NCBI RefSeq assembly: GCF_910584465.1
Contig: NZ_CAJUBK010000029.1
Location: 1-30,406 of the forward strand
Origin: an uncultured Oscillibacter sp.
GTDB lineage: Bacteria; Bacillota; Clostridia; Oscillospirales; Oscillospiraceae
Direction of reading: 5' to 3'
DNA length: 30,406 bases
The notes below the pieces were generated by a model. It saw only the letters and a list, made by a program, of their open reading frames with translations. It was not told the DNA's origin and ran no database searches. A program made the position numbers and the translations under genes. Below are positions 7,081 through 14,425 of the stretch, in pieces. Within the stretch, counting starts at the first letter, position 1, and each line of letters starts with the position of its first letter.

Positions 7081-7998
7081 CTACCGGGGAGCCGGCCCGG
7101 GAGACGTCCTCCGATCGGAGTACTCGAAGCTGGCGCAGCGGTCCGTGTGCTGGAACAAGAGCTCCTCCCCGCGCCGGAAGCGGTAGCGCACCTCCGCGCA
7201 AAGGCTCTCGTGGATCGTGCGCGCCATGCTCCCTTCCTCCGGGGCGCGGAGCGGCAGCCGCCGGTCGTGCAGCAGCTCCGCCTCCAGCCGGTAGGCCCCC
7301 TGCCGGATGACCGCGCCGGAGGGGGACCATGCTTCGATCTTGCAGCCCCGGTAGGTCGCCAGGCGGTATGCCCGGCCGCGGTAGGAGACCGCGCAGATGC
7401 AGCCGGTGAAACGGCACACGGGGAGGGGGACGGTCGCCGCGGCGAGCATCAGGCTGCCGCCTCCCGGTCCGTCCCAGGCACACTGGGTCCAGAGATAAGC
7501 GCTGGGGAACGAACGCCCGCGGTCCGTCTCGATATACCCGGTCCCGTTGGAGAAGTCGATCGGCTCCCCGTTCAGTTCCAGCGTCCCGTCCAGCGCGTGC
7601 CCCATGCTGACGATCCCATGAGAGCACTGCATCCCGCCGAACAGGCGGAACGGCCCCATGATGTCGTACCGGAGCGCGGCGAAGGGCCCGTAGCGAAGCG
7701 TGCCGTGGAGGGAGAGCCCTTGCTGTTCGATGTGGAGGCTGACGCCTCGGTCACAGAAGCTGGACGGCCCGACCTGGACCTGGAACCGGTCTTGGGAGGC
7801 GTGGAACTGTGCGTCCGGGTACTCCAGCCACCATGCCCCGCGGTCCGAGAGGACCTGGAGGGACGCGCTGCGCCGCCCGGCGCGGTCGATGTGGAACGCG
7901 GGGATCAGGGCGAGGGCCTGCCCGGCCTTGTTCTGGTGCTTCAGGTACCAGCCTTCGAAGTACGGTCCCGGCCGGTGGGCGCCATGGAAAAAACGCAT
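7081..7998 (-). CDS. tocopherol-cyclase-like (VTE1-type) protein
   Basis: A 305-residue soluble protein. Its N-terminal YFEGWYLKHQ and following IPAFHID, and the later GTGYIETDRGRSFP with a W-x-Q motif (YLWTQCAW), are hallmarks of the tocopherol cyclase-like family (Pfam Tocopherol_cycl), a lipocalin-like double beta-barrel. Bacterial Firmicute members have no proven substrate, and tocopherol synthesis is not expected here, so the enzyme name should not be transferred. No signal peptide is seen. AGGAGG stands 9 nt before ATG 7998 and only 3 nt before ATG 8004, so 7998 is preferred. It is transcribed alone, leftward, after repeat copy 2; only a weak promoter candidate is visible upstream (TAGACT-16-TACTAT around 8155-8190). 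Confidence 0.8.
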   Translation of the reverse strand: MRFFHGAHRPGPYFEGWYLKHQNKAGQALALIPAFHIDRAGRRSASLQVLSDRGAWWLEYPDAQFHASQDRFQVQVGPSSFCDRGVSLHIEQQGLSLHGTLRYGPFAALRYDIMGPFRLFGGMQCSHGIVSMGHALDGTLELNGEPIDFSNGTGYIETDRGRSFPSAYLWTQCAWDGPGGGSLMLAAATVPLPVCRFTGCICAVSYRGRAYRLATYRGCKIEAWSPSGAVIRQGAYRLEAELLHDRRLPLRAPEEGSMARTIHESLCAEVRYRFRRGEELLFQHTDRCASFEYSDRRTSPGPAPR

Positions 7999-8004
7999 GA
8001 TCAT

Positions 8005-8589
8005 GATCCTCCTCAGAGCGACAGCGGCCCTCTGGGAGAGCGGCGGCGGATACAGGCGGGACGGGGATGACGGCGCGGGGAGATGCCCGCCAGAAAGGCG
8101 CGGTCATGCGCCGCACGTATCCGCCGGACGGCTGCCGGTATTTTTGAGGGCAGCGATAGTATCCCCAGGATCTGGGCAGTCTATCACACGGACCGGGGAT
8201 ATGGGGGCGCGTGTTTGGGGAGGCGGGGGGCCCGGCCGCTTCGGGACGTCCCCGTCCTGCCCTCCGGAAGGGCGGGGATGCTCCCGCCGCCCGGCTCCCC
8301 TGGACGGCAGGATGCCGGGCAGGGGCTGCATAGAGCAGCCTCTGCCCGGCATCTCGGCTCGTCGAAAGAAGAGGAGGCCCGATCCGGCGGGAAGGGAGGG
8401 TGTGTGCGGGAGACCCAGGAGGGGTCTCCTGCACCGTTCAGATCATAAGTTTTCAGAACGTTACGAACGTTCTGAAAACTTGCCCAGGCGGTCGAAAAGA
8501 CGTTTCCGACCGCCTGGGATACCGGGCAGGGGCCGCATAGAGCAGCCTCTGCCCGGCATTTGAGCACACGTATAGAGCGGGGGAGGGCC
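8005..8589. other. 585-bp intergenic region, mostly structured repeat
   Basis: No supported gene. The left part holds the weak leader/promoter area of the tocopherol-cyclase-like gene; the right part is element copy 2 (8311-8558). Leftward frames here read peptides resembling those in copy 1 (PSWVSRTHPP against PSWVSRAWPP), which reflects the shared element rather than a protein. Confidence 0.6.
8311..8558 (-). repeat. multi-hairpin intergenic element, copy 2
   Basis: Flanking hairpins at 8311-8351 and 8518-8558 (GCCGGGCAGGGG ... CCTCTGCCCGGC) are nearly identical direct repeats about 207 bp apart. Between them are GTGCGGGAGACCC/GGGTCTCCTGCAC (8403-8433), a perfect 16-bp stem AAGTTTTCAGAACGTT/AACGTTCTGAAAACTT (8447-8481) and CCCAGGCGGTCG/CGACCGCCTGGG (8483-8518). 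The order matches copy 1, and GCGGGAGACCCAGGA is shared exactly, while the two long stems keep pairing with largely different bases. It follows the DUF624 stop by about 30 nt. Confidence 0.75.
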
Positions 8590-9252
8590 TCATGGCTGCT
8601 TCGATCCCGTGCGGACGAAGAAGCTGCCCAGGAGACAGGGCAGGGAGAACCCGGCGAGGAGCAGATAGAGCCCGCTGATGGGGAGCTCCAGCACCGCCAG
8701 GATCAGCGACCCATACACGGACAGCGCCGCCAGCACGGCCCGGAGGGGCCGCGCCGCCCCCAGGATCAGCGACAGGCGCAGGCACTCGCGGACGCTCCGC
8801 TCGGTGGTCAGCAGGCTGTAAAAATAGGTGGAGGCCAGCAGGGTCAGCAGGAACACCGTGGAACACAGCATGAAGGGCAGGAACAGCAGGAAGTTCCCCG
8901 TGGCCCGGCTGAGGTAGAACCACATGCCGCAGGCCGAGAGGACCAGCGGGACGGCGGTGAGGCCGAAGGCGGCGTTCCCCCGCTTCCAGTGCCGCCGGAG
9001 GGCGGTCTTGTAATCGTAGGCGCAGGTCACCGGCTGATCCAGCACCATCTTCCGCACCACGTGGTCCATGGCGAAGACCGCCGCCGGGATGGTCACCACC
9101 GGGAGGCAGGTGACGAGGAAGAGCAGGTTCAGCTTCACCAGCGTCACGCACTCGATGGACAGGATCTGCCCAAGGCGGGCGAGTCCGGTCTTCTCCGGCT
9201 CGTCCGGGTCCACGCCGGGGCCCGGCGCGGCGTAGTCTTTTCGGAAGAACAT
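8590..9252 (-). CDS. DUF624 / YesL-family integral membrane protein
   Basis: A 220-residue protein with about five hydrophobic segments. The first carries LVKLNLLFLVTCLPVVTIPAA, the classic DUF624 (YesL) signature. Later segments include LTAVPLVLSACGMWFYL, FLLFLPFMLCSTVFLLTLLA and ISGLYLLLAGFSLPCLLGSFF. YesL-type genes usually sit beside carbohydrate ABC transporters or two-component systems, but here it stands alone, so its role is unknown. Start 9252 is fixed by AGGAGGGGG 7 nt upstream; the longer frame runs through hairpin-rich noncoding DNA. Repeat copy 2 follows the stop. Confidence 0.88.
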   Translation of the reverse strand: MFFRKDYAAPGPGVDPDEPEKTGLARLGQILSIECVTLVKLNLLFLVTCLPVVTIPAAVFAMDHVVRKMVLDQPVTCAYDYKTALRRHWKRGNAAFGLTAVPLVLSACGMWFYLSRATGNFLLFLPFMLCSTVFLLTLLASTYFYSLLTTERSVRECLRLSLILGAARPLRAVLAALSVYGSLILAVLELPISGLYLLLAGFSLPCLLGSFFVRTGSKQP

Positions 9253-9289
9253 GCCCGATCCCCCTCCTGGCTGGTTTAGATCCACCTTA

Positions 9290-9318
9290 TATATAACACA
9301 GTCCTCCCCCCGGCGCAA
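9290..9318 (-). promoter_or_regulatory. candidate promoter of the DUF624 gene
   Basis: Minus-strand TTGCGC (9318-9313), 17-nt spacer, TATATA (9295-9290). This is the only AT-rich patch before the gene. The -35 is weak (3 of 6). Confidence 0.4.
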
Positions 9319-9456
9319 TAGCAAAAGCCGGCCCGCGGCCATTTTTCCCTGCAATGGTGCACGGCGTGCCGGAGGGCAGGGGGAGGAGGAGGCCGGAGCG
9401 CGCCGGGCCGCGCTGCCCCGGCGTCCCCGCAGCCATCCGGGCCGGCGCACGGGAGC

Positions 9457-9548
9457 GGACCCCTGTATCCCGGCCGCAGCCGGGATGCAGGGGGTCCCCC
9501 GGAGGACCGGGCACGTCCCCGGGGCTTCCCGGAGAGCCCCGGGGACGT
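9457..9548. repeat. two strong intergenic hairpins
   Basis: A long dyad pairs GGACCCCTGTATCCCGGC (9457-9474) with 9478-9496, with one bulge and one wobble. A perfect 14-bp stem pairs ACGTCCCCGGGGCT (9513-9526) with AGCCCCGGGGACGT (9535-9548). They lie between the CDF terminator and the DUF624 promoter, and no gene is seen in 9319-9655. Confidence 0.55.
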
Positions 9549-9566
9549 ATCTATAGCGATCTGCAC

Positions 9567-9600
9567 GAAAACGAGAGGGGCCCTCCCTGGGCCCCTCCCG
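9567..9600 (-). terminator. intrinsic terminator of the CDF transporter
   Basis: Leftward reading gives CGGGAGGGGCCC, loop, GGGCCCTCTCG-type arm and TTTTCG, about 56 nt after the CDF stop. It is a near copy of the hairpin at 79-111. Confidence 0.75.
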
Positions 9601-9655
9601 CAGCGTCCTCCCGCCCCTTCCGCTCACCACGGCCCGCGGCCTTGCCGGGGGCTTT

Positions 9656-10582
9656 TCAAAGCGTGGAGGGGTTCAGATGGATAGTGATATGTTTGATCTC
9701 CAGGAAATGCGCTTCCACGTTGTCGTGGATGCGCTCCGCGATGGCGTGGGCTTCCCGGAGCGGCAGGCTGCCGTCGACCTGGAGCTCCAGCTCGATATAC
9801 GTCTTGTTCCCGAACATCCTGGAGTGGAGCATATCCACCTGCACCACATCTTCCTGTGCGGCGATATAGGCGGACAGAGCCTCCTCATAATCCTCCCCGC
9901 AGGATGTGTCCAGCATTTTCGCGATGGCGTCTTTCAAAACGTCGTAGGAGACCTTTAAGATGAACAGGCAGATCACGACGCTTGCGATGCTGTCCATGAC
10001 AGGGGATCCGAGCATGGCGCCCAGGATGCCGATCAGCGAGCCGACGGAAGAAAAAGCGTCCGACCTGTGATGCCACGCGTCCGCCATGAACGCCGGGGAG
10101 TCCAATACCTTGGCATAGTGCCGGGTGTAGTGATACATGGCCTCTTTCGAGACGATGGAGACGATCGCGGCCACCAGCGCGATCGTGCTGGGGACGGCCA
10201 GGTCCTCGTGACTGCCCGCGAAGATCTCCTCGAGCCCCGCCTTGCCGATCCCGATCCCGGTCACCAGGAGGATCACGCCCAGCAGCAGCGAAGCGACGCA
10301 CTCGAAGCGCTCGTGCCCGTAGGGGTGCTCTTTGTCCGCCGCCTTTTTGGACAAGCGGACGCCGAGGAACGCGATGAACGTTGCGAAGACGTCGGAAAGG
10401 GAGTGGACCGCGTCGGATACCATGGCGCCGGAGCGGCCGGCGATCCCGGCGAACAGCTTGAAGGCGGACAGGGCCACGTTCCCCACGATCCCCACCAGGG
10501 AGATGCGCCGTATGATGGCGCTCTCGTCGATGCTTGCTTTGGACGGGACGCCTCCGGCCCGGTCCGCTTCGTTGGTCGTCAT
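9656..10582 (-). CDS. cation diffusion facilitator, probable Ni2+/Co2+ exporter
   Basis: A 308-residue CDF-family antiporter that exports divalent metal in exchange for protons. Membrane helices run from about residue 30 to 220. The TM2 site HSLSD (in SDAVHSLSDVFATF) and TM5 site HHRSD (in DAWHHRSDAFSS) give HxxxD in both positions. The linker has HPYGHERFE. The C-terminal cytoplasmic domain (about 225-308) ends in a metallochaperone-like fold with HAIAERIHDNVEAHF and HITIHLNP. Family motifs alone would suggest zinc or a broad range, but a NiCo riboswitch lies in its 5' leader, so nickel/cobalt detoxification is the better reading. Start 10582 has AGGAGG 8 nt upstream; the frame extends further but runs through the riboswitch. 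It is monocistronic, closed by the terminator at 9567-9600. Confidence 0.92.
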   Translation of the reverse strand: MTTNEADRAGGVPSKASIDESAIIRRISLVGIVGNVALSAFKLFAGIAGRSGAMVSDAVHSLSDVFATFIAFLGVRLSKKAADKEHPYGHERFECVASLLLGVILLVTGIGIGKAGLEEIFAGSHEDLAVPSTIALVAAIVSIVSKEAMYHYTRHYAKVLDSPAFMADAWHHRSDAFSSVGSLIGILGAMLGSPVMDSIASVVICLFILKVSYDVLKDAIAKMLDTSCGEDYEEALSAYIAAQEDVVQVDMLHSRMFGNKTYIELELQVDGSLPLREAHAIAERIHDNVEAHFLEIKHITIHLNPSTL

Positions 10583-10659
10583 AAGATGATCCTCCTGTCC
10601 TGCCGCGTCGGCGGCAGTGATGATGCTCTTATCGGCACCGGCCTGGGATGGGACGTTCC

Positions 10660-10690
10660 AAAAATGTGTAAAAAAACACATCTGCGGAAC
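10660..10690 (-). terminator. expression-platform hairpin of the NiCo riboswitch
   Basis: Leftward, ATGTGT (10681-10676) pairs with ACACAT (10669-10664) and is followed by a U-run. Outside it GTTCC (10690-10686) can pair with GGAAC (10659-10655), and GGGAC of the aptamer with GTCCC (10654-10650), so aptamer folding and this helix would compete. The inner stem is AU-rich and weak. Confidence 0.5.
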
Positions 10691-10693
10691 ATA

Positions 10694-10782
10694 CAACTGT
10701 CCCACAGACGCGTCTTGCGCGGTCTGCTGCCGTCTTTCGGCGGCCCGGCCCCATGACCCCGAGGTCATCGCCTGCTCAGTTT
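10694..10782 (-). ncRNA. NiCo (czcD-type) riboswitch aptamer
   Basis: Read on the minus strand the segment begins AACTGAGCAGGCGATGACC and ends GTCTGTGGGACAGTT, with GGCCGGGC, a CCGAAAGACGGCAGCAGAC arm and a paired GACC/GGTC arm between. This matches, as I remember it, the four-way-junction consensus of NiCo riboswitches that bind Ni2+ or Co2+ cooperatively and switch on CDF-type exporters in gut Clostridia. P1 (AACTG/CAGTT) closes it. It lies between a consensus promoter (10838-10866) and the CDF gene, and is followed by the expression-platform hairpin at 10660-10690. Confidence 0.9.
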
Positions 10783-10837
10783 GTACTGTCGATCTCGCAT
10801 CCCTTACAGAATGTAATGCAGTGCAAAGAGTTGATCG

Positions 10838-10866
10838 ATTATAACGTAGCTTATGCAGTTTGTCAA
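10838..10866 (-). promoter_or_regulatory. perfect sigma-A promoter of the NiCo riboswitch-CDF transcript
   Basis: Minus-strand TTGACA (10866-10861), 17-nt spacer, TATAAT (10843-10838): full consensus in both boxes. The start near 10831 gives a 5' leader of about 250 nt. Such a strong promoter suits a gene whose control is post-initiation. Confidence 0.9.
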
Positions 10867-10930
10867 TATGCCGTGACAAAAAAAGGAGCGGATATCCATG
10901 CGGGGCCGGCCCGCGGTCATTTTTTCCCTC

Positions 10931-10959
10931 TTGACAAACGGGGGAAAATCCTGTATCGT
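10931..10959 (+). promoter_or_regulatory. promoter of the leuCDB T-box transcript
   Basis: TTGACA (10931-10936), 17-nt spacer, TATCGT (10954-10959). The -35 is perfect; the -10 is 4 of 6. Transcription would start near 10966, at the head of the T-box leader, divergent from the CDF promoter. Confidence 0.7.
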
Positions 10960-10966
10960 ATGACCC

Positions 10967-11257
10967 AGCGATAAGACGAGCAAATGCGATGACAGGGAGA
11001 AGATCCTTCCGGGACGCTTCAGAGAGCCGCCGGCCGATGCGAGGCGGCGCCGAAGGGAGGATGTCACTGGCCCTCGAGCAGCTCCGCTGAGGCAGCCCTG
11101 CTTAGGCGGAGACGGGTCCCCTCACCGTTACCAGAGAGGCGGGATTCGTCCGGCGCGCCGGACTGATGCCGGGAGCGGGCATGTCCTATGCCAATGAGAG
11201 TGGTACCGCGGAAGCCAGGCTTTCGTCTCTTGATGAGGGAGACGGGGGCTTTTTTTG
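10967..11257 (+). ncRNA. T-box leader (leucine) upstream of leuC
   Basis: The T-box core AGAGTGGTACCGCGG lies at 11197-11211. Its TGGT would pair with an ACCA tRNA end, fitting tRNA-Leu with discriminator A. A stem I signature AGAGAG (11021-11026) precedes an apical hairpin CCGCC/GGCGG. ATCCTTCC (11003-11010) can pair with GGGAGGAT (11055-11062), placing the specifier loop just after it, where the Leu codons CTG (11067-11069) and CTC (11073-11075) both lie; I cannot decide which is read. Uncharged tRNA-Leu would stabilise the antiterminator and let the operon be transcribed. Confidence 0.9.
11212..11257 (+). terminator. T-box-controlled terminator
   Basis: CGTCTC (11224-11229) pairs with GAGACG, extended by AGCC/GGCT, and is followed by TTTTTTT. 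It competes with the antiterminator containing AGAGTGGTACCGCGG. Confidence 0.85.
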
Positions 11258-11310
11258 TTGCGCGGGACCGCCCGTTCCGGATGCCTATCACAACGAAGGA
11301 GCGTGAACAT

Positions 11311-12570
11311 ATGGGAATGACTATGACGCAGAAGATCCTGGCCAAGCACGCGGGGGCGGAGTCCGTCCGGGCCGGGCAGCTCATCCAGGCCAAGCTGGAC
11401 CTGGTGCTGGGCAACGACATCACCACCCCGGTGGCCATCAACGAGTTCGAGGCGGCGGGCTTCGACCGGGTCTTCGACAAGAGCAAGATCGCCCTGGTGA
11501 TGGACCACTTCGTCCCCAACAAGGACATCAAGGCCGCCGCCCAGTGCAAGCAGTGCCGCACGTTCGCCCGGCGCTTCGATATCGACCACTATTTCGATGT
11601 GGGCGACATGGGCATCGAGCACGCCCTGCTGCCGGAAAAGGGCCTGGTCGCCCCCGGCGAGGCCGTCATCGGCGCGGACTCCCACACCTGCACCTACGGC
11701 GCCCTGGGCGCGTTCTCCACCGGCGTGGGCTCCACGGACATGGGCGCCGCCATGGCGGCGGGCCGGACGTGGTTCAAGGTGCCCTCCGCGATCCGGGTGG
11801 TGCTGACCGGGCAGCGGAGGCCCTTCGTCTCCGGCAAGGACGTGATCTTGACCCTGATCGGCATGATCGGCGTGGACGGGGCCCGGTATCAGTCCCTGGA
11901 GTTCACCGGCCCCGGCGTGGCGGAGCTGAGCATCTACGACCGGCTGACCATCTCCAACATGGCGATCGAGGCCGGCGCGAAGAACGGCATCTTCCCCGTG
12001 GACGGCGTCACCAAGGCGTATGTGGAGGGCCGGGTGGACCGCCCCTGGACCGCCTATGAGGCGGACGCGGACGCGGAGTACGAGCGCACCGTGGAGATCG
12101 ACCTGGGCCGGGTGGACTGCACGGTGGCCTATCCGCACCTGCCCGAGAACGCCCACAGCGCCCGGGAGGGGAGGGACATCAAGATCGACCAGATCGTCAT
12201 CGGCTCCTGCACGAACGGCCAGCTGGCCGACCTGGAGGCCGCGGCGGCGGTGCTGAAGGGGAAGCACCTGGCGAAGGACGTCCGGGGCATCGTCATCCCC
12301 GCCACCATGCACGTCTACCGCCAGTGCATGGAGCGGGGCCTGACCGACGTCTTCCTGGACGCGGGCTGTGTCGTCTCCACGCCCACCTGCGGGCCCTGCC
12401 TGGGCGGGTACATGGGCATCCTGGCCGCGGGGGAGCGCTGCGTCTCCACCACCAACCGCAACTTCGTGGGCCGCATGGGCCACGTGGACAGCGAGGTCTA
12501 TCTGGCCTCCCCCGCCGTGGCCGCCGCGTCGGGCATCGCCGGGCACATCTGCCATCCTGAGGAGGTTTGA
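11311..12570 (+). CDS. leuC: 3-isopropylmalate dehydratase large subunit
   Basis: A 419-residue aconitase-family subunit. With LeuD it isomerises 2- to 3-isopropylmalate in leucine synthesis in the cytoplasm. The three 4Fe-4S cysteine ligands are visible at Cys300 (GSCTNGQL), Cys360 and Cys363 (TCGPCLGGYMG). Substrate-loop signatures include VMDHFVPNKDI and GADSHTCTYGALGAFSTGVGS. The length matches the short homoaconitase/archaeal-type LeuC common in Clostridia rather than the 470-residue enteric form. ATG 11311 has AAGGAG about 9 nt upstream; the open frame reaches back into the T-box and is not used. It is the first gene of leuC-leuD-leuB, with leuA not in the window. Confidence 0.96.
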   Translation: MGMTMTQKILAKHAGAESVRAGQLIQAKLDLVLGNDITTPVAINEFEAAGFDRVFDKSKIALVMDHFVPNKDIKAAAQCKQCRTFARRFDIDHYFDVGDMGIEHALLPEKGLVAPGEAVIGADSHTCTYGALGAFSTGVGSTDMGAAMAAGRTWFKVPSAIRVVLTGQRRPFVSGKDVILTLIGMIGVDGARYQSLEFTGPGVAELSIYDRLTISNMAIEAGAKNGIFPVDGVTKAYVEGRVDRPWTAYEADADAEYERTVEIDLGRVDCTVAYPHLPENAHSAREGRDIKIDQIVIGSCTNGQLADLEAAAAVLKGKHLAKDVRGIVIPATMHVYRQCMERGLTDVFLDAGCVVSTPTCGPCLGGYMGILAAGERCVSTTNRNFVGRMGHVDSEVYLASPAVAAASGIAGHICHPEEV

Positions 12571-12573
12571 ACC

Positions 12574-13071
12574 ATGAACGTACAAGGGACCGCCCATAAA
12601 TACGGGGACCACGTCGACACCGACGTCATCATCCCCGCCCGCTATCTGAACACCCAGGACCACGGGGAGCTGGCCTCCCACTGCATGGAGGACATCGACA
12701 AGGAGTTCGTCCATAAGGTGAAGGCGGGCGACGTGATGGTGGCCGGGGCCAACTTCGGCTGCGGCTCCTCCCGGGAGCACGCCCCCGTGGCGATCAAGGC
12801 CAGCGGCATCCGCTGCGTCATCGCCGCGACCTTCGCCCGGATCTTCTACCGCAACGCGATCAACATCGGCCTGGCGATCTTGGAGTGCCCCGCCGCCAGC
12901 GCGGGGATCGGGGACGGCGACCAGGTGTCCGTGGACTTCGACACCGGCGTCATCACCAACGTGACGAAAAACGAGACCTATCAGGCGGAGCCCTTCCCGC
13001 CGTTCATCAAGGACATGATCGAGAAGGGCGGGCTCATGGCCTCTTTGAAGGCCGGGGAGGCGGGCGTATGA
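12574..13071 (+). CDS. leuD: 3-isopropylmalate dehydratase small subunit
   Basis: A 165-residue swivelling-domain partner of LeuC. Signatures are DHVDTDVIIPARYL near the N-terminus and NFGCGSSREHAP (residues about 59-70), the substrate-binding loop, followed by IAATFARIFYRNAINIGL. The length fits the short LeuD that pairs with the short LeuC. The start is 3 nt after the leuC stop, and its ribosome site (GAGGAGG) lies inside the last leuC codons, so the two are probably translated in step. It ends in an ATGA overlap with leuB. Confidence 0.96.
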   Translation: MNVQGTAHKYGDHVDTDVIIPARYLNTQDHGELASHCMEDIDKEFVHKVKAGDVMVAGANFGCGSSREHAPVAIKASGIRCVIAATFARIFYRNAINIGLAILECPAASAGIGDGDQVSVDFDTGVITNVTKNETYQAEPFPPFIKDMIEKGGLMASLKAGEAGV

Positions 13072-14138
13072 ACAAGACGATCGCCGTCATCCGGGGCGAC
13101 GGCATCGGCCCCGAGATCGTGGAGGAGGCCGTCGGCGTGCTGGACGCCGTGGCCGCCAGGTTCGGACATGCGTTCACCTACCGGGAGGCCCCCATGGGCG
13201 GCTGCGCCATCGACGCGTCCGGCGTGCCCCTGCCGGAGGCCAGCCTGGAGACCTGCCTGGCCAGCGACAGCGTGCTGCTGGGCGCGGTGGGCGGCCCCAA
13301 GTGGGACGCCCAGCCTCCCGCCAGCCGCCCCGAGAGGGGGCTTTTGAAGCTCCGCTCTGCCATGGGGCTGTACACCAACGTCCGGCCCGCCCGGATGTTC
13401 CCGGACCTCTCCTCCGCCTGCCCCCTCCGGGCGGACATCGCGGCCAGGGGCATCGACTTCGTGGTGGTGCGGGAGCTGATCGGCGGCGTGTACTTCGGCG
13501 AGCACACCACCACCGAGGCGGACGGCGAGCAGAAGGCGGTGGATATCATGTCCTATACGGAGCATGAGATCCGCCGGGTGGCCCGGGTGGCCTTCGACAT
13601 GGCCCGCAGGCGCCGGAAGCGGGTGACCTCCATCGACAAGGCCAACGTGCTGGACACCTCCCGCCTGTGGCGCAGGACGGTGGAGGAGGTCGCCAAGGGA
13701 TACCCGGACGTGGAGCTGCTCCACATGTACGTGGACAACGCCGCCATGCAGATCGTCCGGGACCCCAGCCAGTTTGACGTCATCGTGACGGAGAACCTCT
13801 TCGGCGACATCCTCTCCGACGAGGCCAGCCAGATCACCGGCTCCATCGGCATGATCCCCTCCTCCAGCATGGGGGAGGGCACGCGGGGGCTGTACGAGCC
13901 CATCCACGGCTCCGCGCCGGACATCGCTGGGCAGGACCGGGCCAACCCCATCGGCACCATCCTGGCGGCGGCGATGATGCTGCGCTACAGCTTCGACATG
14001 GCGGAGGAGGCCGACGCGGTCGAGTCCGCCGTGGACCGGACGCTGAAGGCGGGTTTCCGCTGCGGCGACATCTGCGGCGAGGGCGGGAAGCTCTTGGGCT
14101 GCCGGGCGATGGGCGCGGAGATCCGCGCCAGGATCTGA
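13068..14138 (+). CDS. leuB: 3-isopropylmalate dehydrogenase
   Basis: A 356-residue NAD-dependent decarboxylating dehydrogenase giving 2-ketoisocaproate, the last leucine-specific step before transamination. It opens IAVIRGDGIGPEI. Substrate arginines lie in LLKLRSAMGLYTNVRPAR and VVRELIGGVYFGEH. The metal-binding segment is TENLFGDILSDEAS with GSIGMIPSSS, and the cofactor loop is YEPIHGSAPDIAGQDRANP. The start codon overlaps the leuD stop (ATGA), indicating translational coupling. It is the last gene of the T-box operon, and a strong GC hairpin follows at 14235-14267. Confidence 0.97.
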   Translation: MNKTIAVIRGDGIGPEIVEEAVGVLDAVAARFGHAFTYREAPMGGCAIDASGVPLPEASLETCLASDSVLLGAVGGPKWDAQPPASRPERGLLKLRSAMGLYTNVRPARMFPDLSSACPLRADIAARGIDFVVVRELIGGVYFGEHTTTEADGEQKAVDIMSYTEHEIRRVARVAFDMARRRRKRVTSIDKANVLDTSRLWRRTVEEVAKGYPDVELLHMYVDNAAMQIVRDPSQFDVIVTENLFGDILSDEASQITGSIGMIPSSSMGEGTRGLYEPIHGSAPDIAGQDRANPIGTILAAAMMLRYSFDMAEEADAVESAVDRTLKAGFRCGDICGEGGKLLGCRAMGAEIRARI

Positions 14139-14234
14139 GGCCGGGCCCCATGGGGGGCACGGCCCCCGGGCCGAAGGCACGCCGGCCGGGGAGGGGCATC
14201 CGCTCGTTCCGGGCCGGTGGTCTCACGCGTGAGG

Positions 14235-14267
14235 ACAGGGGGAGGCCCGCCGGGCCTCCCCCCTTGT
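14235..14267 (+). terminator. terminator of the leu operon
   Basis: An 11-bp stem GGGGGAGGCCC (14238-14248) with GGGCCTCCCCC (14252-14262) and a 3-nt loop, followed only by CTTGT. The stem is very strong but the T-run poor. Confidence 0.65.
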
Positions 14268-14356
14268 CAAGGGCCGCCGCCGCGGGCCGCTCGGCGGGGG
14301 CGGGAGCGCGCGGGGCCCCGCCTCACGAAACGCCTGTTACTGAGCAGGAAACGCCG

Positions 14357-14385
14357 TTGTGCCCCGGAGGGGGGCGGCGTAAGAT
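14357..14385 (+). promoter_or_regulatory. candidate promoter of alr
   Basis: TTGTGC (14357-14362), 17-nt spacer, TAAGAT (14380-14385). Both boxes are weak, but spacing and position before the gene fit and nothing better is seen in 14268-14425. Confidence 0.35.
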
Positions 14386-14425
14386 AGCGGTAGCGAACCG
14401 ATCCGATATGTAGGAGGGATTCCCT

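Noticed and set aside
8311..8558. A CRISPR-like array from the near-identical 41-bp units
   Set aside because: Only two units, 207 bp apart, each a hairpin, with no regular spacers and no cas genes.
6079..8567. Possible small proteins sharing an AGDPSWVSR-like peptide in both intergenic elements
   Set aside because: The shared peptides come from the shared hairpin core; the frames are interrupted differently and run through inverted repeats, so a nucleic-acid element is the simpler reading.
10583..10879. N-terminal extension of the CDF protein to 407 residues
   Set aside because: The extra frame lies inside the NiCo riboswitch and its promoter; AGGAGG fixes the start at 10582.
11188..11310. 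LeuC starting 41 codons earlier
   Set aside because: That start is inside the T-box antiterminator and terminator; AAGGAG before 11311 is the proper site.
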